DNA of 18,455 nt from the NCBI GenBank assembly GCA_945872195.1, contig CAMBZO010000009.1:1-18455 (forward strand), given 5' to 3'. The notes beneath the pieces are model-generated. The model was not told where the DNA came from. It searched no databases and saw nothing but the letters and a program-made list of their open reading frames with translations. This stretch comes from Akkermansia muciniphila (GTDB lineage Bacteria > Verrucomicrobiota > Verrucomicrobiia > Limisphaerales > SXTU01). Made by a program: the position numbers and the translations under genes. Shown piece by piece: positions 8,557-15,310 of the stretch (positions are counted from its first letter, which is position 1; each line of letters starts with the position of its first letter).

Positions 8557-8852
8557 TGCACGGCGAAGTCTTACGCACGCCCGAAGCTCGACTGGACCTC
8601 TGTGACATCTGGGAATACATCGCCCACGACAATGTGGCTGCGGCTGACCGATTGGTGGATGAGATTGACTCCAAGTGTCGGTTCCTCGCTGGAATGCCGG
8701 AACTCGGACGCTTGCGGGAAGAGCTGTCTCCGCGTCTTCGAAGCTGGGTGGTGGGCAACTACGTGATTTTCTACCGCCCCCAACTCAACGGCATTGAGGT
8801 CATTCGCGTGCTGCACGGACGACGTAATTTCCCAGCGCTGTTCAACGAATGA
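8556..8852 (+). CDS. RelE/ParE superfamily toxin
   Basis: A 98-residue RelE/ParE fold toxin. Diagnostic stretches are the N-terminal helix pair (TPEARLDLCDIWEYIAHDN), the helix with LAGMPELGRLREEL, and the C-terminal strands RSWVVGNYVIFYRP and IEVIRVLHGRRNF, which match ParE-type toxins. ParE members poison DNA gyrase and RelE members cleave mRNA; the sequence looks more ParE-like, but the target is not proven. I chose ATG 8556, which overlaps the antitoxin stop by one base, over TTG 8553. Its stop overlaps the next ATG by four bases (ATGA, 8849-8852), so the toxin gene is coupled to the downstream vWA/GATase-like gene, an unusual physical link between an addiction module and a housekeeping-type operon. 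Less GC-extreme codons than its neighbours hint at acquisition. Confidence 0.88.
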   Translation: MHGEVLRTPEARLDLCDIWEYIAHDNVAAADRLVDEIDSKCRFLAGMPELGRLREELSPRLRSWVVGNYVIFYRPQLNGIEVIRVLHGRRNFPALFNE

Positions 8853-11218
8853 CCCTCGCCTCCCTCATCTTCTCCGGGCGCGACTGGCTGTTGCCGGTGC
8901 TTGTGCTTGCGGGCCTTGGCCTCGCGGCGCTGGTGTGGGGTTACACGCGGGCGGCGGCGGACAAGGGACTACGAGTGACTTGTGCGCTGCTCAAGGTGCT
9001 CGGCTTCGTCGCGCTCGCGTTGTGCTTGCTGGAGCCGTTCTGGACGGGACAGCGCGTGAAGCCGGGCGCGAACTTGCTCGCGGTCGTCGCGGACAACAGT
9101 CAGGGGATGCAAATCCACGACCGGGGCAACGCGCAGAGCCGCGGCGAGTTCCTGCGCGACGCACTCGCAGGCAAGGGCGCGGACTGGCTTGCGAAACTCC
9201 GCGAGAACTTCGAGGTGCGCGGCTATGTCTTCGACTCGCGGCTCCAGCCCAGCACGGACTTCACGGAACTTAACTTCGACGGGCGCGCTTCCGCCATCGG
9301 CAGCGCACTCACCACGTTGAAGGAACGGCTCGGCAACCGCCCCATCGCCGGCATCGTGTTGCTCACCGACGGCAACGCCACGGACATCGCGGGCGAGCTG
9401 CCGGACTTGAAGGGCTTGCCGCCGATTTATCCCGTGGTCATCGGGCGCGAGGACGCGGACCGCGACATCGCGCTGGTAAACGTGGGCGTGACGCAGACTT
9501 CCTTCGAGGACGCGCCAGTGACGATTCAGGCCGAGGCCACCGCCAGCGGCTACGCGGGCGCGGACGTGAAGGCGGAGTTGCTCGACCGCGCGGGCAAGGT
9601 CATCGAGCAGCAGACCGTGCGCGTGAAGGGCAGCAGCGAGACGATGACGTTCCGCTTCCAGTTCAAGCCGGAGCAGAAGGGCGTTTCATTCTATCGCGTG
9701 CGTGTCGGGGCGCAGGGCGAGGGCGGGCAGTTTGCCGACGCGAAGGCTTCCGCCGAGGCCACGCTCGCGAACAACACGCGCGTGCTCGCCGTGGACCGGG
9801 GGCGCGGGCCGTTCCGCATTCTCTACGCCAGCGGGCGGCCCAACTGGGAGTTCAAGTTCCTCAACCGCGCGCTCGCCGAGGACGACCAGGTCGAGTTGCT
9901 CGGGCTGATTCGCATCGCCAAGCGCGAACCAAAGTTCGCCTTCCGGGGACGCGCGGGCGAGTCGAGCAACCCGCTCTTCCGTGGCTTCGGCAATCAGTCG
10001 AAGGACGAAATCGAGCGCTACGACCAGCCGGTGTTGGTGCGCCTGAACACGAAGGACGCCGAGGAGTTGAGCAAGGGTTTTCCCGCCACGGCCGAGGAGT
10101 TGTTCGCCTACCACGCCATCATCGTGGATGACTTGGAGGCGGAGTTTTTCACGCTCGACCAGAAGTCGTTGCTGCAAAAATTTGTGAGCGAGCGCGGCGG
10201 CGGATTTCTCATGCTCGGCGGCGCGGAGACGTTTCACGAGGGGGGCTACTTGCGCACGCCCATCGGCGACATGCTGCCGGTCTATCTCGACCGCACGCCG
10301 GACGAGACGGCGCGGGAGAACCTCCGCCTCGGTCTGACGCGCGAGGGCTGGCTCCAGTCGTGGGCGCGCTTGCGCCCGACGGAAGGCGAGGAGAAGGCGC
10401 GCCTCGAAGCGATGCCGGGCTTCGCGCTGCTCAACGAAGTGCGCGACCTCAAGCCCGGCGCGAGCAGCATCGCCACCGTGACAGACGCCGCCGGGCGGGT
10501 GCACCCGGCGGTGGCGACACAACGCTTCGGCCACGGACGCACGGCGGTCGTGACTGTGGGCGACGTGTGGCGGTGGGGTTTGCGCGAGCCGGAGATGCAC
10601 GCGGACATGGACAAGGCGTGGCGGCAACTCACGCGCTGGCTCGTGGCTGACGTGCCGAACAAGGTGGAACTCACCGCGCAGCCAAAGAAGGGCGACGCGA
10701 ACCAAGCCATCGAACTGCGCGTGCGCGTGCGCGACCCGAAGTTCCAACCGCTCGACAACGCGACGGTGATGCTGAACGTGCAGCCCGTCCTCGGCGGCGT
10801 GAGCAACGCGCCGGCGATTCGCCTGCCCGCCGAGCCGTCCACGACGGAGCCGGGCCTTTACACCGCCACCTTTGTCCCGCGTGAGACCGGCGGCTACCAC
10901 GTCGAGGCGACGGCGACGAACAGCGTCGGAGCCGAAGCCGGTCGGGCTGTCGCGGGTTGGACGACGGACTTGGCGGCGGAGGAATTTCGTTCGCTGAAGC
11001 CGAACCGCGCGTTGCTCGAAACCATCGCCAAGCAAACCGGCGGTGAGGTCGTGGACATGGGCGCGCTCGGCTCCTTCGCGAGTCGCCTGCCGAGCTTGAA
11101 GGCCCCCGTGACCGAGGCGTGGACGATGCCGCTGTGGCATCAGCCGGTGGTCTTCGCCTTCGCGCTGCTGTGCTTTATCGCCGAGTGGGGGCTGCGGAGA
11201 AGGAGGGGGTTGCCATGA
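8849..11218 (+). CDS. Membrane protein with vWA and glutamine-amidotransferase-like domains
   Basis: A 789-residue membrane protein of the kind often annotated as a vWA or glutamine-amidotransferase protein in Verrucomicrobia and Planctomycetes. Membrane helices lie at about 13-32 and 46-62, with another near 762-782 followed by a basic tail. A vWA-like domain starts at VVADNSQGM (D82, S84, and G86 where canonical MIDAS has Ser) and includes LLTDGNATD (D174). A class I glutamine-amidotransferase-like fold spans about 418-482, with GGGFLMLGGAETF; no nucleophile Cys is visible there, so it is probably a binding rather than catalytic domain. Beta-rich segments follow. The ATG overlaps the ParE stop. 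It parallels the other vWA protein of the operon and is probably a membrane partner of the MoxR machinery. Confidence 0.85.
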   Translation: MTLASLIFSGRDWLLPVLVLAGLGLAALVWGYTRAAADKGLRVTCALLKVLGFVALALCLLEPFWTGQRVKPGANLLAVVADNSQGMQIHDRGNAQSRGEFLRDALAGKGADWLAKLRENFEVRGYVFDSRLQPSTDFTELNFDGRASAIGSALTTLKERLGNRPIAGIVLLTDGNATDIAGELPDLKGLPPIYPVVIGREDADRDIALVNVGVTQTSFEDAPVTIQAEATASGYAGADVKAELLDRAGKVIEQQTVRVKGSSETMTFRFQFKPEQKGVSFYRVRVGAQGEGGQFADAKASAEATLANNTRVLAVDRGRGPFRILYASGRPNWEFKFLNRALAEDDQVELLGLIRIAKREPKFAFRGRAGESSNPLFRGFGNQSKDEIERYDQPVLVRLNTKDAEELSKGFPATAEELFAYHAIIVDDLEAEFFTLDQKSLLQKFVSERGGGFLMLGGAETFHEGGYLRTPIGDMLPVYLDRTPDETARENLRLGLTREGWLQSWARLRPTEGEEKARLEAMPGFALLNEVRDLKPGASSIATVTDAAGRVHPAVATQRFGHGRTAVVTVGDVWRWGLREPEMHADMDKAWRQLTRWLVADVPNKVELTAQPKKGDANQAIELRVRVRDPKFQPLDNATVMLNVQPVLGGVSNAPAIRLPAEPSTTEPGLYTATFVPRETGGYHVEATATNSVGAEAGRAVAGWTTDLAAEEFRSLKPNRALLETIAKQTGGEVVDMGALGSFASRLPSLKAPVTEAWTMPLWHQPVVFAFALLCFIAEWGLRRRRGLP

Positions 11219-11257
11219 TGCTTGCGAAGCCCCGACGAGAAACTTAGCGTGAACCCC

Positions 11258-11587
11258 ATGACCGCCCTGCAAGAAGTCGAGCAGTTGCTCCCGCGCCTCA
11301 CGCGCGCGGAAAAGGCTTACTTGGTGCAACTCACCGTGCAGGACATGGGCGACGCGTTCCCCGGTGTTGAGAGTCGGCCCGGCGTCTGTGGAGGCGAGCC
11401 GTGTGTCGTGCGGACGCGGATTCCGGTCTGGGTTTTGGAGCAAGCGCGGCGGTTGGGCACGAACGAGTCGGACCTGCTGCGGGCGTATCCCACGTTGCGT
11501 GCGGACGACCTTGCCAACGCGTGGGCCTACGTGCGGAGTCACGCTGAGGAAATCACCGCGCAAATCCGCGCCAACGAGGAAGAGTGA
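11258..11587 (+). CDS. DUF433 family protein (antitoxin-like)
   Basis: A 109-residue DUF433 protein. The family core is visible at residues 41-60 (PGVCGGEPCVVRTRIPVWVL) followed by a helix-turn-helix-like part, LLRAYPTLRADDLANAWAYV. DUF433 genes are commonly paired with DUF5615 PIN-like genes and are regarded as antitoxin components, which is exactly the arrangement here. I chose ATG 11258; GTG 11249 is also in frame, and no good ribosome binding site distinguishes them. It lies 39 nt after the vWA/GATase-like gene, and its TGA overlaps the next ATG by one base (TGATG, 11585-11589). It probably binds DNA and restrains the partner. The family call is strong; the antitoxin role follows from family context. 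Confidence 0.88.
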   Translation: MTALQEVEQLLPRLTRAEKAYLVQLTVQDMGDAFPGVESRPGVCGGEPCVVRTRIPVWVLEQARRLGTNESDLLRAYPTLRADDLANAWAYVRSHAEEITAQIRANEEE

Positions 11588-11926
11588 TGGCGCAGCTCTA
11601 CTCGAACGAAAACTTCCCCCCTCCAAGTGGTCGAGGAACTCCGTCGGCTCGGGCACGACCTGCTGACGATTCAAGAGACGGGGCGGGCGAACCAATCACT
11701 GTCGGACGAGGATGTGCTGAAGTTTGCCACTACCGAGGCGCGTGCGGTCCTGACCTTGAACCGCCGCCACTTCATCCGGCTGCATCAATCAGGCGTGGCA
11801 CACGCGGGCGTCGTCGCTTGCACATTCGATTCGGATTTCACACGGCAGGCCCAGCGCATTCACGAGGCGATTGCCAGCCTGGCTTCCCTCTCCGGCCAAC
11901 TGCTCAAGGTCAACCGCCCCGGCTGA
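11587..11926 (+). pseudogene. DUF5615 PIN-like toxin gene, frameshifted at a C6 tract
   Basis: This is a DUF5615 (PIN-like, putative nuclease toxin) gene with one extra base. From ATG 11587 the protein begins MAQLYSNENFP, the normal family N-terminus. After the C-run at 11616-11621 the expected continuation (VVEELRRLGHDLLTIQETG onward to LLKVNRPG) lies in the +1 frame and stops at 11924-11926. With five C instead of six, the reading is continuous and gives NFPLQVVEELRR and a 112-residue protein; 340 nt minus one is exactly 113 codons. The conserved LTLNRRHFIRLH and HAGVVACTFDSDF stretches are intact, so the damage is recent, reversible by slippage, or a sequencing error. Its stop overlaps the peptidase start (TGATG). 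Confidence 0.86.
11616..11621 (+). repeat. C6 homopolymer at the frameshift site
   Basis: Six consecutive C between TT and TCC in the DUF5615 gene. Five would restore the family reading frame. The six-C state leaves the starting frame open through to 12885, fusing the toxin start to the downstream peptidase. Confidence 0.85.
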
Positions 11927-12885
11927 TGCGATTCCTCTCCGCCATTCTGCTGTTCCTGTTCACCTGCCTGGCGCACGCAGCAGACCCAGTTGCCGACAAA
12001 CCCAGTCTCTTCGTCCTCGTCGGCGCGGCGGGGGAGGCGGAGTTCGGCAAGCAGTTCGCCGACGCGGCGGCGAAGTGGGCGAAGGTCGCGGACGCGGCGC
12101 AGGCGAAGCTCGTGGCCATCGGCTGGAAGGGCGCGGAGACGAATGACCTCGCGCGCTTGCAGGCGGCGCTGGAGGCGGAGGCCAAGGACGGCACCGGCGA
12201 CGTGTGGCTGGTGCTGCTCGGCCACGGCACTTTCGATGGCAAGGAAGCGCGCTTCAACCTGCGCGGGCCGGACCTCGGCGCGAGTGAACTGGCGGAGTGG
12301 CTGAAGCCGTTCAAGCGGCCCGTCGCGGTGGTGAACTGCGCGTCGGCCAGCGGGCCTTTTATCAACAAGCTTGCCGCCCCGGGCCGCATCGTCGTGACCG
12401 CGACGCGCAGCGGGCAGGAAGTGAACTTCACGCGCTTCGGCGGGCACTTCGCCGACGCCATGAGTAGCGCGGAGTCGGACTTGGACAAGGACGGGCAGAC
12501 CTCGTTGCTGGAGGCGTATCTTCTCGCATCGAGCCGGGTCGCGGAGTTTTACAACACCGAGGGTCGGCTCGCGACGGAGCATCCGTTGCTCGATGACAAC
12601 GGCGATGGACTCGGCACGCCGCCCGACTGGTTTCGCGGCGTGCGCGCGGTGAAGAAGGCGAAGGAAGGCGCGAGCGCGGATGGCTTGCGCGCGCATCAGT
12701 TCGTGCTCGTGCGCAGCGAACAGGAGCGGAAGCTGCCGCCCGCCGTGCGCGCGAAGCGGGATGAGTTGGAGCTGACCATCGGCAAGTTGCGCGATGAGAA
12801 GGCCGCGATGCCGGAGCCGGAGTATTACAAGCTGCTGGAGCCGATGCTGCTGGACCTCGCGCGGCTGTATCAGTCGGTGAAGTGA
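11926..12885 (+). CDS. Secreted caspase/legumain-like cysteine peptidase with calcium-loop motifs
   Basis: A 319-residue exported protein of the clan CD type (C13/C14-like). Residues 1-19 form a signal peptide (MRFLSAILLFLFTCLAHA, cleavage near AHA-A). The likely catalytic dyad is H100 in LLGHGTFDGKEARF and C138 in VVNCASASG, 38 residues apart, which fits the caspase and legumain order and spacing. An EF-hand-like loop lies at residues 185-196 (D185, D187, D189-G, S193, E196), and a second DxNxDG loop at 223-228, suggesting calcium-dependent activity or stability. The C-terminus is helical and charged. The ATG overlaps the DUF5615 stop by one base. Because of the upstream frameshift, the same frame is also open from 11587, so an extended product is possible. 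It is the last gene of the operon. Confidence 0.78.
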   Translation: MRFLSAILLFLFTCLAHAADPVADKPSLFVLVGAAGEAEFGKQFADAAAKWAKVADAAQAKLVAIGWKGAETNDLARLQAALEAEAKDGTGDVWLVLLGHGTFDGKEARFNLRGPDLGASELAEWLKPFKRPVAVVNCASASGPFINKLAAPGRIVVTATRSGQEVNFTRFGGHFADAMSSAESDLDKDGQTSLLEAYLLASSRVAEFYNTEGRLATEHPLLDDNGDGLGTPPDWFRGVRAVKKAKEGASADGLRAHQFVLVRSEQERKLPPAVRAKRDELELTIGKLRDEKAAMPEPEYYKLLEPMLLDLARLYQSVK

Positions 12886-12905
12886 GCGGAACACTCTTGT
12901 TCCGC
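12886..12905. terminator. Perfect 8-bp palindromic hairpin after the peptidase stop
   Basis: GCGGAACA at 12886-12893 pairs perfectly with TGTTCCGC at 12898-12905 around a CTCT loop. It begins on the base immediately after the TGA at 12883-12885. No T-tract follows, so it is either a non-canonical terminator or mRNA 3'-end protector, or a REP-like unit. Confidence 0.6.
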
Positions 12906-12932
12906 AGTGCGGAGGAAATTCAGACCGAGGCC

Positions 12933-12952
12933 GGCAGACAGGAGTGTCCGCC
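12933..12952. terminator. Related hairpin abutting the minus-strand gene stop
   Basis: GGCAGACA at 12933-12940 pairs with TGTCCGCC at 12945-12952 with one mismatch and a GGAG loop. It ends on the base next to the minus-strand TGA at 12955-12953. Its reverse complement resembles the hairpin at 12886-12905 (shared GCGGA, CACTC and TGT blocks), so the two are inverted copies of one motif. Confidence 0.6.
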
Positions 12953-13972
12953 TCACGGCTTGGCGGCGCGCACCACGGAGAGTCCCTTCAACAAATCCAG
13001 GGCGCGGGCCAGCGCTGGGTCGCGCACCTGCGGGGTGGCAACGGAGGGCGTAGTGACGACGGGAGCTGTCTCGGGGTTCTGTCCTTCTTTCATGCGGCGG
13101 ATTAACTCGGCCTCATTGAGGCGTGCGGGAGAGTCCTGGCCGTGTGCCGCACCTCCGGCAATTACAGCTGAGCGGCCCAAGTTCCGATATGGCTCGGCGT
13201 AGAAGGCCCGCTCCTCCTCCGCGCCAACAGTGATGGCGATGTCGGGCCGCAGGCCACCTGCAGGCAATCCCTGTCCGTCGCCGAGCTTCGTTTCACCGGT
13301 CGCGATGCGGAGCCGCTGGCCGGTGCTGAGGGTGAAGTCCTTGAACTGCCGCACGCCGCCGGGCGTGCCCGAGCCGATGAGCAGGCCGACTTGGTTCTGC
13401 CGCAGCAGGGCGGCGAGCACCTCCGCCGCTCCGCTGGTGTGGCGGTTCACGAGGATGGCGGTCGGCAACTGGATGGCGTTCGTCTTCGCTGTGGCGCGCA
13501 GCACCTCGCCCTCTACCGTCAGCAGCACGCGCTCGGTGGCGAGGAAGCGGTCGGCGGTGTGTGCGGCGGCCTTCTGGTCAGAGCCGTTCGCGTAACGTAG
13601 GTCGAGGATCAATCCACGAAGCTTCTCGGCTCCACCCAGTTTGGCGAACTCGGATGCCACTGCGTCCTCCAATTTCGCGCCAACGTGGCTGAGGCGCACG
13701 TAGCCGTAGATGCCGTCGAACACGGCTGTCTTGCTCACGGCGGGGCCGGTGGGCGCGGGCGGGGTGGGAGACGATTTCTCATCGAGCAGCACCTTGCCGT
13801 CGAGCTGGCGGAGGAATGCATCCAGCGCTGTGCGCTCGAACTCCGTTGGGGTGAGGCCACCGAGGTTGGTGCGGACGAGGTCGAGCACCTCTTGGAACTT
13901 CGGTGGTGCGCTGGCTGCGGCCGCGCTGGCGAGCGGCAGGGCCAGACACGCGGCGAGTAGGAGTGACTTCAT
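12953..13972 (-). CDS. S41-family (C-terminal processing) peptidase-like protein, catalytic residues missing
   Basis: A 339-residue secreted protein with a signal peptide (MKSLLLAACLALPLASAAAA). It has the S41/tail-specific protease fold: LRGLILDLRYANG at 118-130, TAILVNRHTSGAAEVLAAL at 171-189, and a GLRPDI segment near 240. There is no PDZ domain. In active S41 enzymes the VN-x-x-(S/T)-A-S-A-S-E motif carries the nucleophile Ser, with Lys 25 residues later in FGKG. Here the aligned residues are G181 (HTSGAAE) and G206 (TPGGV), so both members of the dyad appear lost. S180 is adjacent, but there is no Lys at either register. It is probably a substrate-binding or scaffolding pseudoprotease. 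It is transcribed convergently to the operon and divergently from the LptF/G gene. Confidence 0.85.
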   Translation of the reverse strand: MKSLLLAACLALPLASAAAASAPPKFQEVLDLVRTNLGGLTPTEFERTALDAFLRQLDGKVLLDEKSSPTPPAPTGPAVSKTAVFDGIYGYVRLSHVGAKLEDAVASEFAKLGGAEKLRGLILDLRYANGSDQKAAAHTADRFLATERVLLTVEGEVLRATAKTNAIQLPTAILVNRHTSGAAEVLAALLRQNQVGLLIGSGTPGGVRQFKDFTLSTGQRLRIATGETKLGDGQGLPAGGLRPDIAITVGAEEERAFYAEPYRNLGRSAVIAGGAAHGQDSPARLNEAELIRRMKEGQNPETAPVVTTPSVATPQVRDPALARALDLLKGLSVVRAAKP

Positions 13973-14002
13973 GGTTAATGGCGCGTGCGGACGAACGATG
14001 TG

Positions 14003-14031
14003 AAGCTATTCTGCCAGCAGGTGAGCAGCAA
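14003..14031 (-). promoter_or_regulatory. Candidate sigma-70 promoter for the S41-like gene
   Basis: Read on the minus strand, TTGCTG (14031-14026) and TAGCTT (14008-14003) are separated by exactly 17 nt. The -10 keeps only the key T, A and final T. The predicted start of transcription is about 25 nt before the ATG at 13972. This is weak on its own and supported mainly by its position in a divergent intergenic region. Confidence 0.25.
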
Positions 14032-14077
14032 CGGCTTTTCGCCCGGGCATCGCAGCACGCACCAAATTCTTCCCGCC

Positions 14078-14106
14078 GTGACATTGCCCCGCCGGCTGGC
14101 TACGGT
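14078..14106 (+). promoter_or_regulatory. Candidate sigma-70 promoter for the LptF/G gene
   Basis: GTGACA at 14078-14083 (five of six matches to TTGACA) is followed after exactly 17 nt by TACGGT at 14101-14106, which keeps the key first, second and last positions of TATAAT. Transcription would start near 14113, giving a leader of about 43 nt before ATG 14156. Confidence 0.45.
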
Positions 14107-14155
14107 TTCGCCCAATGTTGCTCCCGGAAAACTCCGGTTCCCGCCCGCGTGCTTG

Positions 14156-15283
14156 ATGAAGACGCTGCACCGCTATGTTGCGCGGCAGGTGCTCGTCACG
14201 CTCGCCATGACCGTGGCGGTGTTCACGGGGCTGTTCCTCATCGTCAATGTCCTCAAGGAAATCCTGCCCCTGCTGCTCAGTCCGCAGGTGCCGTTCACGA
14301 GCGTGCTTCAGGCGGTCGCCATGCTGCTTCCCTTCGGACTGGTCTTCGCGCTGCCGATGGGGCTGCTGACCGCGACGCTGCTGGTCTTCGGCCGCTTGAG
14401 CGCGGATCAGGAACTGACCGCAGTCCGGGCAGGCGGCGTGAGCCTGCTGGCGCTGGTCACGCCGGTCCTGTGGATTGGGGTTCTGGCCAGTGGCTTGTCC
14501 GCGTTCGCCAAGTTGGAAATCGCGCCGCGCTGCCGGGTCGCGTTCAAGGAGATGACCTACGCACTCGGCATGGCGCGGCCCACGGCGCTCCTCGTCGAAC
14601 AGCGTTACATCTCGGACTTCCCGGGCTGGACGATCTACATCGGCAAGCGCCGCAGCGACGCCGAGTTCGAGAATGTGCTGCTCTACGAGATGCGCGGAGG
14701 CCAGTTGGTGCAACGCATCCACGCCCGTCGTGCCCGGGTCACGGCGAATCCCGCGCAGCAAGAAATCATCTTCCAACTCTTCGAGGCGGAGATTTTCGGA
14801 CGCGCACCGACAGGTGCAGGAGGGGGGGGGCCCAATGTCGTGGGTGACCTCAGTCCGGTCTTCTTCGACGAGGCCCCGCCGGTGCGTCTGGATTTGTCCG
14901 CCGCCCAACCGTCGCACGGGCAACGGAAGATCAGCGAGATGACGGCCCTCCAACTCTGGGCCGAGCGGCGTGAACTCGAACAGCGCGGCGTGGATGCCAC
15001 GCCCGTGCTCGTGAACTTGAATCGCCAAGTCTCCTTCTCATTCGCCTGCCTCAGCTTCACCCTCATCGGCATTCCGCTGGGCCTGCGTGGGCATCGCCGC
15101 GAGACGAGCTTCGGCATCGCGGCGGCGCTGCTGCTCACGGCGGTCTATTACAGCTTCATCATCCTCGGCCAGTCGTGGGAGACGCGCCCGGAGCTGTATC
15201 CGCACCTCATTGTGTGGGTTCCGAACTTCCTGTTCCAAGGCCTCGGCGCGTGGCTGCTCTGGCGGGCGAACCGCAGCCTCTGA
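14156..15283 (+). CDS. LptF/LptG family permease (LPS export)
   Basis: A 375-residue permease of the YjgP/YjgQ family, the membrane part of the LptBFGC transporter that extracts lipopolysaccharide from the inner membrane and passes it to the LptA bridge. The starting MKTLHRYVARQVLVTLAMTV is typical. Three N-terminal membrane helices (about 11-32, 50-75 and 95-118) are followed by a periplasmic beta-jellyroll region (about 125-280) and three C-terminal helices including SFACLSFTLIGIPLGLRG and the GAWLLWRANR end. I chose ATG 14156 because it begins at the conserved N-terminus and lies behind a plausible promoter; upstream in-frame starts would add unrelated residues. LptF and LptG cannot be told apart here. 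A G9 tract lies in the periplasmic domain. Confidence 0.9.
   Translation: MKTLHRYVARQVLVTLAMTVAVFTGLFLIVNVLKEILPLLLSPQVPFTSVLQAVAMLLPFGLVFALPMGLLTATLLVFGRLSADQELTAVRAGGVSLLALVTPVLWIGVLASGLSAFAKLEIAPRCRVAFKEMTYALGMARPTALLVEQRYISDFPGWTIYIGKRRSDAEFENVLLYEMRGGQLVQRIHARRARVTANPAQQEIIFQLFEAEIFGRAPTGAGGGGPNVVGDLSPVFFDEAPPVRLDLSAAQPSHGQRKISEMTALQLWAERRELEQRGVDATPVLVNLNRQVSFSFACLSFTLIGIPLGLRGHRRETSFGIAAALLLTAVYYSFIILGQSWETRPELYPHLIVWVPNFLFQGLGAWLLWRANRSL
14822..14830 (+). repeat. G9 homopolymer in the LptF/G coding region
   Basis: Nine consecutive G followed by CCC, encoding part of GAGGGGPNV around residues 221-226 of the periplasmic domain. The frame is intact with nine. A change of one base by slippage would truncate the permease, so it is a contingency-type site or a spot prone to sequencing error. 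Confidence 0.8.
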
Positions 15284-15310
15284 CCCCGTTTTACAGGTTG
15301 ACCTTTTGGT

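Noticed and set aside
11218..11247. A nine-codon ORF (ATG 11218 to TAG) overlapping the vWA/GATase-like stop
   Set aside because: Too short and without support; the overlap is easily chance.
11222..11257. TTG 11222 as the DUF433 start
   Set aside because: It would add 12 residues without family similarity; ATG 11258 fits the usual length better.
1754..11695. Very long minus-strand open frames (for example 1754-4009, 3744-5819, 5929-6975 and 9686-11695)
   Set aside because: They mirror strong plus-strand genes in GC-rich DNA, their translations are Arg/Leu/Glu-rich without family motifs, and they conflict with well-supported genes.
13985..14155. Extended N-terminus of the LptF/G permease from GTG 13985
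   Set aside because: It would place a promoter-like region inside the gene and add 57 residues before the conserved MKTLHRYVARQ start.
15298..15303. TTGACC about 30 nt before the sialate esterase-like start, as a -35 box
   Set aside because: A -10 box at the right distance would fall at 15321-15326 (TGAATC, poor) and leave no room for a transcript leader carrying the Shine-Dalgarno site.
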